From: Arenibacter catalasegens
GTDB taxonomy: Bacteria; Bacteroidota; Bacteroidia; Flavobacteriales; Flavobacteriaceae
Length of the DNA stretch: 34,081 bases
Direction of reading: 5' to 3'
Assembly (NCBI RefSeq): GCF_002909235.1
Contig: NZ_PHQQ01000038.1
Span: 1 to 34,081, forward strand
Part shown: one piece after another, positions 1 to 7,377 of the stretch
How positions within the stretch are numbered: the stretch's first letter is position 1
Layout of the letters: each line of letters opens with the position of its first letter
Position numbers and translations under genes: made by a program
The notes under the pieces: generated by a model
Told to the model about the DNA's origin: nothing
The model's input: the letters and a program-made list of their open reading frames with translations, nothing else
Database searches by the model: none

Positions 1-2
1 AT

Positions 3-92
3 GCGAATGAAGAGGTAATTAAGAAATACCTCCAAAACCAGGGAAAATCTCAATATAGCGTGATACATAAGAATCAATTACGTTTATTTTGA
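3..92 (+). CDS. C-terminal end of an unidentified protein (cut by window edge)
   Basis: The third frame is open from the window edge to a TGA at 90-92 and gives about 29 residues, ending in HKNQLRLF. It is hydrophilic and Lys/Gln-rich, as a soluble C-terminus would be. I do not recognise the family. The stop is followed at once by a palindrome and then by a crtZ remnant, so this may be the last gene of a pigment or light-response cluster, or a gene truncated by the rearrangement that broke crtZ. An open frame this short could also be chance. Confidence 0.35.
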   Translation, partial: ANEEVIKKYLQNQGKSQYSVIHKNQLRLF

Positions 93-118
93 TACCTCGA
101 TGGCTCTGCCTCGAGGTA
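93..118. repeat. Palindrome at the edge of the crtZ remnant
   Basis: TACCTCGA (93-100) and TCGAGGTA (111-118) are perfect 8-bp arms around a 10-base loop. The palindrome starts on the base after the upstream stop codon and ends where similarity to CrtZ begins. No T-run follows, so it is not a typical intrinsic terminator. It may be a REP-like repeat, a hairpin left at a deletion junction, or a 3'-end stabilising hairpin. Confidence 0.5.
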
Positions 119-120
119 GT

Positions 121-288
121 TCATTACATGATGTGCTTATACACCATAGATTTAAATGGTTTAAGAATATTAAAAACAAATATTTACTGGCTTTGAGGAA
201 AGCCCATAAAATTCATCATAAGAACATGGGTAAGCAAGATGGGGAATGTTTTGGAATGTTGATTGTTCCCAGAAAATATTTTAGGTGA
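121..288 (+). pseudogene. crtZ: Remnant of beta-carotene hydroxylase (crtZ), C-terminal third only
   Basis: CrtZ is a membrane di-iron hydroxylase that turns beta-carotene into zeaxanthin and is normally about 150-170 residues. This frame keeps only about 55. What remains is the conserved end: LHDVLIHHRFKWF, then a KAHKIHH histidine motif, then DGECFGMLIVPRKYF and a stop at 286-288. The N-terminal membrane spans and the first His boxes are missing. Upstream the frame runs into the palindrome at 93-118 and soon meets a stop, so the ATG at 100 is probably not a real start. With part of its metal ligands gone it cannot be an active hydroxylase. The photolyase next door fits an old pigment/light locus. 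The family call is from memory of the motif, not from a search. Confidence 0.65.
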
Positions 289-458
289 AATTTAATACAT
301 TAAAGAAACTTCACTTACCTATATCACCTTTTTAAAATGGCGCATGAAGCTATTTATTTTTCATTCGAATTGGCGTATAGAATCTTAAGTTTCCATTTTG
401 GAGTCAATAGTTATTGGTAGTTCCTTGCTACTGTTTAAATAGGTTGAAAATCCGAAGA
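289..458. other. Gene-free spacer between crtZ remnant and photolyase
   Basis: This AT-rich 170-bp stretch separates two genes whose 3' ends face each other. I see no convincing terminator, RNA gene or reading frame in it. Confidence 0.4.
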
Positions 459-1793
459 TTAAGCCTCAATTCCGCTTTTATAGGCTGCCAAGGCTCTTTC
501 TCGCGCAAATTTATGCTCCACCACAGGATCTGGATATTCAAAGGAATCAAATTCTGGAATCCACTTCCTTACATATTTGTAATCCTTGTCAAATTTTTTT
601 TGTTGCGAAAGGGGGTTGAAAATCCTAAAATAGGGAGCAGCATCACATCCTGTTCCTGCAGCCCATTGCCAATTGCCGTTATTGGAGGATAATTCATAAT
701 CCAATAATTTTTTAGCAAAATAGGCCTCACCCCAGCGCCAGTCGATCAGTAAATGTTTGCATAGGAAGCCCGCAGTAATCATCCTTACCCGGTTATGCAT
801 AAAACCAGTTTCATTAAGTTGCCTCATTCCGGCATCCACCATTGGGTAGCCAGTTTTTCCTTGGCACCATAGTTTAAACTCTTCCTTATTGTTTCTCCAC
901 TGAATATTGTTGTATTTAGCCCTAAAATTTCCTGTGACTACCTTGGGGAAATGAAAGAGTATTTGCATAAAGAATTCCCGCCATATCAATTCGCTTAAAA
1001 ATACGGCATTATTTTTATCGATTTTGGCAATTAACTGCCTAATACTTATGGTGCCAAATCTTAAATGGGGACTTAAATAACTGGTAATATCATCATAAGG
1101 AAAATCTCTTTTATCTTTATAAAGATGGAGCTGTGACAAATCAAAGTCCTTTACTTCAATACCTGACTTTTTAAACCCAATGTCCTCCAAAGATATAGTA
1201 GGATAATTGGCTTTATAAAGATTGTTGAGCTTTGGATTCTTATGTTCTGTATAGTTCTCCTCATGGAATTTGGCCAACCATTTATTTTTATAGGGTGTGA
1301 AAACGGTATATGGTTCATTATTGCTTTTCAAAATTTCATTTTCTTCGAAAACTACCTGATCCTTATAACTAAAAAAAGTAATGCCTTTTTTGCTAAGCAA
1401 TTGCTCAATTTCATTATCCCTAGCTATAGCATAGGGCTCATAATCCCTATTGCAAAATACATTAACAATATTAAATTTGGAAATCAACTGTAGCCATACG
1501 GCCTTTGGTTCTCCAGACAGGTATAGTATGTCCGAATCACGTGACTTTAAGGACTCTTTTATCTTTAGAAGTGATTGATGGATAAAACCAATTCGGGCAT
1601 CATCCTTAGGTAATTCATTTAAAATATGGCGGTCAAAAATAAAAATGGGAAGTACAGGGAAGTTGAGGTCCAATGCCTTTGCCAGCGCTGTATTGTCCTC
1701 TATTCTTAGGTCACGTCTATACCAAAAAACAGAAATAGGTGTTTCGTCTTTGGATGAAGTTGTAACGTCTAGTTGGTCTTGATCTAGCAACAT
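459..1793 (-). CDS. phr: Deoxyribodipyrimidine photolyase / cryptochrome family protein
   Basis: This 444-residue flavoprotein belongs to the photolyase/cryptochrome family, which uses FADH- and blue light to split cyclobutane pyrimidine dimers. The N-terminal alpha/beta antenna domain starts at FWYRRDLRIEDNTAL (about residues 23-37). The C-terminal FAD domain carries LIWREFF, TGYPMVDAGMRQL, HNRVRMI and NNGNWQWAAGTG, followed by DAAPYFRIFNP. This matches class I CPD photolyases, including the Asn of the NNGxWQW motif that faces the flavin. About 20 residues precede the usual start of the family. No internal Met offers a shorter start, so the long one is kept. It is read towards the crtZ remnant. 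A cryptochrome with a signalling role cannot be ruled out. Confidence 0.93.
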   Translation of the reverse strand: MLLDQDQLDVTTSSKDETPISVFWYRRDLRIEDNTALAKALDLNFPVLPIFIFDRHILNELPKDDARIGFIHQSLLKIKESLKSRDSDILYLSGEPKAVWLQLISKFNIVNVFCNRDYEPYAIARDNEIEQLLSKKGITFFSYKDQVVFEENEILKSNNEPYTVFTPYKNKWLAKFHEENYTEHKNPKLNNLYKANYPTISLEDIGFKKSGIEVKDFDLSQLHLYKDKRDFPYDDITSYLSPHLRFGTISIRQLIAKIDKNNAVFLSELIWREFFMQILFHFPKVVTGNFRAKYNNIQWRNNKEEFKLWCQGKTGYPMVDAGMRQLNETGFMHNRVRMITAGFLCKHLLIDWRWGEAYFAKKLLDYELSSNNGNWQWAAGTGCDAAPYFRIFNPLSQQKKFDKDYKYVRKWIPEFDSFEYPDPVVEHKFARERALAAYKSGIEA

Positions 1794-1960
1794 ATCTTAG
1801 ATGTATAAAAATTAATTTGAGGCTGCCTGCTTTACCTAAATATGAGTTTTTCCGATGTAAATCCAGGGGCCACTTTTTTTAAAGTAAATAAGAATTGAAT
1901 TCCAAACACATACAATTTAATGGTTAATCCTTTAGTGTCTCCCGCCTTTTTAATATTTAT

Positions 1961-2755
1961 CTACTTTACTTCCAGTCCTACAACATAACCCTCACTTCCC
2001 CTGATATTAAAGACTGTGTCGTCCTCAAAAATCAGGTACTGCCCCTTGATACCTGTTAAAACTCCTGAATAATTGGGTGTTTTGCCGAGGTTAAGACTTT
2101 TTACTTTTTTAGGATATTTTAATACTGGAAATTCTAGATGGGTTTCTGTATTACTTTCTATAAAATAGGGAGTTGCCTCATCTGGAATATATTGTTTTAA
2201 TTTATTTCTATATTCCACCAAATTCTCATCGTCCACATCGTTGGTCAACATTTTTCGCCAATTGGTCTTGTCGCCAATGTGTTCTTTAAGTGCCACTTCG
2301 GTAATCCCGGCCAAATAACGATTGGGTACTTCAACTATTTCTAAGGCTTCATGGGCACCTTGATCTATCCATCTTGTAGGTACCTGCGACTTTCGGGTTA
2401 CACCCACTTTAATGTTGCTGGAATTGGCAAGATAAACGATGTGCGGCTGTAATTGGACCTTTTTTTCATATTCCAAATTACGATCTTCCTTGTCCAAATG
2501 TGCAGTACTCAATTCTGGTCTCATGATCCAGTCCCCAGCGGTAGGAATTTCATAAAAACATGTTTTACAGAAGCCCTGCCTAAAAATAGGACGATCCTCT
2601 CCACAATTAAGACATTGGAATTTTACAAAGGAAATTTTAATTTCCTTGTTCAAAACCTGATTTAAGTTTAAAAAATCTCCCTCAAAGATTAAGTAATATT
2701 GAATAGGGTCTGCCAATTCGGTTTCCATTTTTCTTAAAACACCTTGATACTGCAT
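1961..2755 (-). CDS. DUF2797 family protein with zinc ribbon and GIY-YIG-like segment
   Basis: The protein has 264 residues from the ATG at 2755. An in-frame ATG at 2797 would add 14, but MQYQGVLRKM is the usual family start. Cys48, Cys51, Cys63 and Cys66 form a C-x2-C...C-x2-C zinc ribbon. Further on, HIVYLANSSNIKVGVTR (about 105-121) and PTRWIDQGA resemble the core of GIY-YIG nucleases: a Tyr on one strand, KVGxT on the next, and a downstream Arg. The function is unknown; nucleic-acid binding or cleavage is an inference. The gene stands alone, 167 bp from the photolyase, with which it shares a strand. No clear promoter box was found. Confidence 0.8.
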   Translation of the reverse strand: MQYQGVLRKMETELADPIQYYLIFEGDFLNLNQVLNKEIKISFVKFQCLNCGEDRPIFRQGFCKTCFYEIPTAGDWIMRPELSTAHLDKEDRNLEYEKKVQLQPHIVYLANSSNIKVGVTRKSQVPTRWIDQGAHEALEIVEVPNRYLAGITEVALKEHIGDKTNWRKMLTNDVDDENLVEYRNKLKQYIPDEATPYFIESNTETHLEFPVLKYPKKVKSLNLGKTPNYSGVLTGIKGQYLIFEDDTVFNIRGSEGYVVGLEVK

Positions 2756-2825
2756 ATTTTTTTGCTTAACGTAAATTCTATTTGAATATGAATTCATTTA
2801 AAGCTATTTTTAGCTAATTAATCTA

Positions 2826-2983
2826 GAGCCTGTTTAAAAATTTATAATTAGTATTTTAAGAGATCATTTTTGCGCAGAATGAGGTATAATTTTTGAGGAT
2901 AGCTGTAACTACGGTTCAAAATTTTAACGAAATATTGCACAAAAGGGGCATAAAAAACAATTGACGAATTCTTAAACAGGCTC
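2826..2983. mobile_element. Putative 158-bp MITE with 17-bp terminal inverted repeats
   Basis: The left end (2826-2842, GAGCCTGTTTAAAAATT) and the reverse complement of the right end (2967-2983) match at 16 of 17 positions. The 124-bp interior has no open reading frame of note. The flanking octamers TTAATCTA (2818-2825) and TTAACCCA (2984-2991) agree at 6 of 8 bases, which could be a decayed 8-bp target duplication. That length and the GAG-CTGT-TAA-like end recall IS256-type elements. An alternative is a long-armed regulatory hairpin, but the loop is large for that. Confidence 0.5.
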
Positions 2984-3027
2984 TTAACCCAAAACCCTGC
3001 TTTAAATAGGGATAAAGATACCTAAAA

Positions 3028-4542
3028 ATGCCAATACCATTATTCAATTCCATTGCTTCTTGGCTGTTGAAAAAGCGTTATCATCAGATAGAACTTTTTT
3101 TAAAGTACCCTGAGGAGGTACAGGATGAGGTATTGCACCAATTGTTGTCCTTTGCTGAGGATACGGAAATTGGAAGAAAGTACGACTTCGAATCTATCAA
3201 CAACTATGAAACTTTTATAGAACGGGTTCCTATTGTTTCTTATGAGGAGTTTGAACCTATGATAGAGCGGTCAAGAAGGGGAGAGCAAAATATTTTTTGG
3301 CCAACTACCATTAAATGGTTTGCCAAGAGTAGTGGTACTACCAATGCCAAAAGCAAATTTATTCCTGTCAGTTCCGAAGCCTTGGAGGATTGTCATTATA
3401 AATCCAGTAAGGATTTGCTCTGTCTGTATTTAAATAATAATGAAAACTCGCAATTGTTTACAGGTAAGAGTTTGCGATTAGGGGGGAGTAAGGAACTGTA
3501 TCAGGATAATGGTACCATTTTCGGGGATCTTTCGGCTATTCTAATAGATAATATGCCATTTTGGGCAGAATTGAGCAGTACACCAAGTAATAAGGTGTCG
3601 CTTATGAGTGAATGGGAGACTAAATTACAGGCGATCATAAAGGAAAGTGTTCAAGAGAATGTAACCAGTCTGGCAGGAGTGCCTTCGTGGATGTTGGTGC
3701 TTTTAAATAATGTCTTGGAGGAAACAGGAAAGGATCACCTTTTTCAGGTCTGGGAGAATTTGGAAGTGTACTTTCATGGCGGGGTTAGTTTTAATCCGTA
3801 CAAGGATCAATATTCCAAATTATTGCCTCGGAAGAATTTCAACTATTATGAAATTTATAACGCTTCCGAAGGTTTTTTTGCCATTCAGGATAGAAATAAT
3901 GCGGATGATCTATTGCTGATGTTGGATTATGGTATTTTCTACGAATTTATTCCAATGGATACCTATGGGACAAGTGAGCAGATTACTCTTCCATTATGGA
4001 AAGTGAGGGTAGATCAAAACTATGCGGTAATAATTACTTCCAATGCAGGGCTTTGGCGTTATAAAATTGGGGATACCGTGCGGTTTACCTCTACCAACCC
4101 CTATAGGATCAAAGTAACAGGTAGAACCAAACATCATATAAATGTATTCGGGGAGGAGCTCATTATTGAAAATGCAGAAGAAGCCTTGAAAACTATATGT
4201 AAAAAAACGGGATCAGAAATAAAGGACTATACCGTGGCACCTATATTTATGGAGGGTAAGGAAAAGGGTGCGCATGAATGGATCATAGAATTTCGTAAGC
4301 CACCTGAAGAATTGGCATATTTTACCGAATTTCTTGATAATGCTCTAAAATCTTTGAACTCTGACTACGAGGCCAAGCGTTATAATAATATTACTTTAAA
4401 GCTTCCCAAGGTGCATATTGCCAGACAAAATCTTTTTTATGATTGGCTAAAATCCAAAGACAAGTTAGGAGGGCAACATAAAATTCCACGATTATCCAAT
4501 AAAAGGGACTACATCGAGGAATTGCTTCAGATGAACAAATAA
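3028..4542 (+). CDS. GH3 auxin-responsive promoter family protein (acyl-acid amido synthetase fold)
   Basis: At 504 residues the protein has the full length of bacterial GH3 homologues. Plant GH3 enzymes of the ANL superfamily adenylate a carboxylic acid and join it to an amino acid. The adenylate-binding motif AKSSGTTNAKSKFIP (about 101-115), YNASEGFFAIQ (about 277) and LWRYKIGDTVRF (about 338) are all present, so ATP-dependent acid activation is likely. The substrate of the bacterial members is unknown. No signal peptide is seen, so the protein is cytosolic. The gene begins 44 bp after the MITE-like element and is followed 74 bp later by a small hydrolase-like gene on the same strand. The name comes from the family and does not imply auxin biology here. 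Confidence 0.9.
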   Translation: MPIPLFNSIASWLLKKRYHQIELFLKYPEEVQDEVLHQLLSFAEDTEIGRKYDFESINNYETFIERVPIVSYEEFEPMIERSRRGEQNIFWPTTIKWFAKSSGTTNAKSKFIPVSSEALEDCHYKSSKDLLCLYLNNNENSQLFTGKSLRLGGSKELYQDNGTIFGDLSAILIDNMPFWAELSSTPSNKVSLMSEWETKLQAIIKESVQENVTSLAGVPSWMLVLLNNVLEETGKDHLFQVWENLEVYFHGGVSFNPYKDQYSKLLPRKNFNYYEIYNASEGFFAIQDRNNADDLLLMLDYGIFYEFIPMDTYGTSEQITLPLWKVRVDQNYAVIITSNAGLWRYKIGDTVRFTSTNPYRIKVTGRTKHHINVFGEELIIENAEEALKTICKKTGSEIKDYTVAPIFMEGKEKGAHEWIIEFRKPPEELAYFTEFLDNALKSLNSDYEAKRYNNITLKLPKVHIARQNLFYDWLKSKDKLGGQHKIPRLSNKRDYIEELLQMNK

Positions 4543-4616
4543 ATGAGGCTAAAACGGTCTTATTGTTCAACTTAGAGTTATCAAATGTTTCCCTTTAACT
4601 TTTTAAACTTTTTATT

Positions 4617-5162
4617 ATGGCGAATAGATTAGTAATATTGTCCGATATGTGGGGATCTAAAAAAGGGCTATGGATTACCTCCTATTTAGGTTATTTACAG
4701 CAATATTATAATATAACCTTTTACGATTGTCAACATTTAGCCGATGTTAGTTTGGCGGTGGACTCTGCAGAAAATATACATAAGGAATTTATTGAAGGAG
4801 GTGTGGAAACAGCAGTGGCCCATTTACTAAAAAAAGAAAAGGAGCCCAGCCACTATTTGGCCTTTGGTATCGGTGGGACAATTGCATGGAAGGCAGCACT
4901 TAAAGGATTGCCAATGAAATCGTTATATGCGGTTTCAAGTACAAGGTTACGTCTCGAAAACGAGAAGCCAAAGGGTAATGTTCAACTACTTTATGGGCAA
5001 AATGATGAGTTTAGACCAACCAAGGACTGGTCTGGTCCAATTGGTGCAGATTTGGAAACTGTTAATAATTTTGGGCATGAGCTCTATACCGATGAGAAGA
5101 TAATCAGTAAAGTGTGCCAAGATCTGTTGGCTAAGGTTATGCAAAAACAATACGTAGCCTGA
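4617..5162 (+). CDS. Degenerate alpha/beta-hydrolase-like protein
   Basis: This 181-residue cytosolic protein looks like a shortened alpha/beta-hydrolase. LVILSDMWGSKKGLW near the N-terminus resembles the first strand and oxyanion loop. LAFGIGGTIAWKAAL sits where the nucleophile elbow (usually G-x-S-x-G) should be. VQLLYGQNDEF looks like the acid-strand region and NNFGHELY like the His loop. The expected Ser is replaced: the elbow reads F-G-I-G-G. If the alignment is right, the protein has the fold without serine-hydrolase activity. It lies 74 bp after the GH3 gene and shares its direction, so the two may be co-transcribed. A strong hairpin follows at 5201-5248. The family call is tentative. 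Confidence 0.6.
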   Translation: MANRLVILSDMWGSKKGLWITSYLGYLQQYYNITFYDCQHLADVSLAVDSAENIHKEFIEGGVETAVAHLLKKEKEPSHYLAFGIGGTIAWKAALKGLPMKSLYAVSSTRLRLENEKPKGNVQLLYGQNDEFRPTKDWSGPIGADLETVNNFGHELYTDEKIISKVCQDLLAKVMQKQYVA

Positions 5163-5200
5163 TAACCGGAATTTCTTCTATTTAGTAGGGAAAAATATAA

Positions 5201-5248
5201 ATTAAAAAGCTAAAAGCAGTCTTACGAGACTGCTTTTAGCTTTTTAAT
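5201..5248. terminator. Bidirectional intrinsic terminator overlapping the end of clpX
   Basis: Positions 5201-5221 and 5228-5248 are perfect 21-bp inverted arms with a 6-base loop. The outer part is A/T-rich (TTAAAAAGC / GCTTTTTAA), giving a U-run on either strand. It can end transcription of the plus-strand 4617-5162 gene and of minus-strand clpX. The clpX stop codon (5222-5224) lies in the loop, and one arm encodes the last residues of ClpX. Confidence 0.85.
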
Positions 5249-6457
5249 AGTTTCAAAAGACAATTTCTCTTCGGCATAAGGTCTTGTTACCTTAAACTGT
5301 GTTTCATCAGTACTAGGAAACTCGAACATAGCATCTGTGAAAATAGCTTCGCACAGGGAGCGTAATCCCCTTGCGCCCAATTTGTACTCTATGGCCTTAT
5401 CCACAATATAGTCCAATGCCTGATCTGTGATCTTAAAGGAAATGCCATCCATCTTAAACAATTTTTCGTATTGTTTTATAATGGCGTTCTTTGGTTCTGT
5501 TAAAATGGCTCTTAGCGTTTCCTTATCCAAAGGATTCATATGGGTAAGTACAGGTAATCTGCCAATAATCTCTGGTATTAACCCAAAATCCTTTAAATCT
5601 TTAGGGACTATGTATTGTAGAATATTATTGTTGTCTACCTTTTCTTCAGCTTTGGACGCGCTATAGCCTACGGCCTGCATGTTCAACCTTTTGGTGATGT
5701 GCCTTTCAATTCCGTCAAAGGCACCTCCGGCAATAAACAAAATATTTTCTGTGTTTACTTCTATAAATTTTTGATCCGGATGCTTTCTTCCTCCTTTTGG
5801 CGGTACATTTACTACGGTACCCTCAAGCAGTTTAAGAAGTCCTTGCTGAACGCCTTCTCCGGATACATCTCGGGTAATTGAAGGGTTATCGCTTTTACGA
5901 GCAATTTTATCAATTTCATCTATAAAGACGATACCACGTTCCGCCTTTTCCAAATTGTAATCCGCAGCCTGAAGTAAACGCGTAAGTATACTTTCCACAT
6001 CTTCCCCTACGTAACCAGCTTCGGTAAGAACGGTAGCGTCAACAATGGCCAAAGGAACATTTAACATTCTGGCAATAGTTTTTGCCATTAGGGTCTTACC
6101 TGTCCCGGTTTGACCTACCATGATAATGTTACTCTTTTGGATTTCTATATCGTCTTCCTTGCTTTTTGGTTGTAGTAGTCTTTTGTAATGGTTGTAAACT
6201 GCAACGGACATTACTTTTTTGGTACGGTCTTGACCAATAATATACGTGTCCAAAAATTCCTTTATTTCCAAAGGTTTTTTTAATGTTAGCTCAGAGGAAA
6301 GGTCATTGTTCTTGGTCTGCTTGGATTCCTCCGCAACTATTCCATGTGCCTGCTCTATACAACGATCGCATATATGCGCATCAAGGCCCGCAATTAATAA
6401 ATTGGTTTCTGGCTTTTTCCTACCACAAAAAGAGCATTCTAAATTTTCTTTTGCCAT
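5222..6457 (-). CDS. clpX: ATP-dependent Clp protease ATP-binding subunit ClpX
   Basis: ClpX is the hexameric AAA+ unfoldase that recognises tagged proteins and feeds them into ClpP. The 411-residue length is normal. The N-terminal C4 zinc finger uses Cys8, Cys11, Cys30 and Cys33. Walker A is GQTGTGKT (115-122), Walker B is IVFIDEIDK, the pore loop is GYVGED, and the sensor region contains [13 protein letters not shown]. The ClpP-docking IGF loop appears to read VGY (in QAVGYSA). The gene lies 97 bp downstream of clpP on the same strand, the common clpP-clpX order. Its last codons form one arm of the terminator at 5201-5248, so the C-terminal sequence KKLKAVS is constrained by RNA structure as well as by protein function. 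Confidence 0.98.
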   Translation of the reverse strand: MAKENLECSFCGRKKPETNLLIAGLDAHICDRCIEQAHGIVAEESKQTKNNDLSSELTLKKPLEIKEFLDTYIIGQDRTKKVMSVAVYNHYKRLLQPKSKEDDIEIQKSNIIMVGQTGTGKTLMAKTIARMLNVPLAIVDATVLTEAGYVGEDVESILTRLLQAADYNLEKAERGIVFIDEIDKIARKSDNPSITRDVSGEGVQQGLLKLLEGTVVNVPPKGGRKHPDQKFIEVNTENILFIAGGAFDGIERHITKRLNMQAVGYSASKAEEKVDNNNILQYIVPKDLKDFGLIPEIIGRLPVLTHMNPLDKETLRAILTEPKNAIIKQYEKLFKMDGISFKITDQALDYIVDKAIEYKLGARGLRSLCEAIFTDAMFEFPSTDETQFKVTRPYAEEKLSFETIKKLKAVS

Positions 6458-6554
6458 ATCATTTTATCACTTTCAATAATAGTACCGAAAAAATCTACAT
6501 TTTGGTTCATCCATAAGCGAAGGAACAGTGATTTTTCGATACTTTTAGTCGTCT

Positions 6555-7235
6555 CTAATCCTTATCCCTTACTAAGATCTCATCGATCATGCCATATTCC
6601 TTGGCTTCGTCTGCTTTCAGCCAATAATCCCTATCACTGTCATCACTGACTTTTTCAAGGGTTTGTCCTGAATGCTTTGCAATTATCTGGTACAATTCAT
6701 CCTTAAGTTTTAATATCTCCCTAGCGGTAATCTCTATATCGCTGGCCTGGCCTTGTGCACCGCCAAGAGGTTGATGGATCATTACCCTGGAATGGGTAAG
6801 ACCGCTTCGTTTTCCCTTCTCACCGGCACAAAGAAGAACAGCACCCATAGAGGCTGCCATTCCGGTGCATATAGTAGCTACATCAGGTTTTATGAACTGC
6901 ATAGTGTCATAGATTCCTAAACCTGCATAAACACTTCCGCCTGGCGAATTGATATATATTTGTATGTCCTTAGTAGCATCTGTGCTTTCCAAGAATAATA
7001 ACTGCGCTTGTACAATATTGGCAACTTGGTCATTGATTCCCGTTCCCAAGAAAATAATCCTATCCATCATTAATCGAGAGAAAACATCCATTGCCACGGC
7101 ATTTAGCTGTCTTTCTTCTATAATGTTGGGAGTAAGGTTGGTGGGGTACATACTACTTAGAATAGTATCGTAATACATACTATTTATTCCCTGATGTTTA
7201 ATAGCGTAGTTTTTGAATTCTTTCCCGTAATCCAT
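6555..7235 (-). CDS. clpP: ATP-dependent Clp protease proteolytic subunit ClpP
   Basis: ClpP is the barrel-forming serine protease that degrades substrates delivered by ClpX. From the ATG at 7235 it has 226 residues; a TTG at 7247 would add four. Catalytic Ser129 lies in [11 protein letters not shown], His154 in MIHQPLGG and Asp203 in [11 protein letters not shown]. The stretch of about 40 residues before the conserved core is longer than in E. coli and probably holds a propeptide and the axial loop. The gene sits between tig and clpX, as in many bacteria. A terminator-like hairpin at 7262-7294 lies only 26 bp upstream, so clpP may be partly separated from tig or carry a structured leader. 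Confidence 0.97.
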   Translation of the reverse strand: MDYGKEFKNYAIKHQGINSMYYDTILSSMYPTNLTPNIIEERQLNAVAMDVFSRLMMDRIIFLGTGINDQVANIVQAQLLFLESTDATKDIQIYINSPGGSVYAGLGIYDTMQFIKPDVATICTGMAASMGAVLLCAGEKGKRSGLTHSRVMIHQPLGGAQGQASDIEITAREILKLKDELYQIIAKHSGQTLEKVSDDSDRDYWLKADEAKEYGMIDEILVRDKD

Positions 7236-7261
7236 ATTTTTAATCAATAGTTTTTTAAGAT

Positions 7262-7294
7262 AAAAAAAGTGTCGAAAATATACTCTTCGACACT
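7262..7294 (-). terminator. Terminator-like hairpin between tig and clpP
   Basis: On the minus strand AGTGTCGAA (complement of 7286-7294) and TTCGACACT (complement of 7268-7276) pair perfectly around a 9-base loop. Seven T residues follow (complement of 7262-7268). This has the form of an intrinsic terminator for tig. A box resembling the Bacteroidota -7 element (TATATTTA, minus strand) lies just upstream of it, so the hairpin may instead sit in the 5' leader of clpP. Confidence 0.75.
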
Positions 7295-7377
7295 GTAAAT
7301 ATACTTATTTTTAGTGAAACTTGATTTTAATAACTCCTATCTGGGCGGAATTAAAATGTAACCTTCAACTAATCCAA

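Noticed and set aside
100..120. ATG at 100 as the start of a complete small protein (62 residues)
   Set aside because: The first residues come from the palindrome and are unlike CrtZ; the rest is clearly an internal-to-C-terminal piece of a longer family.
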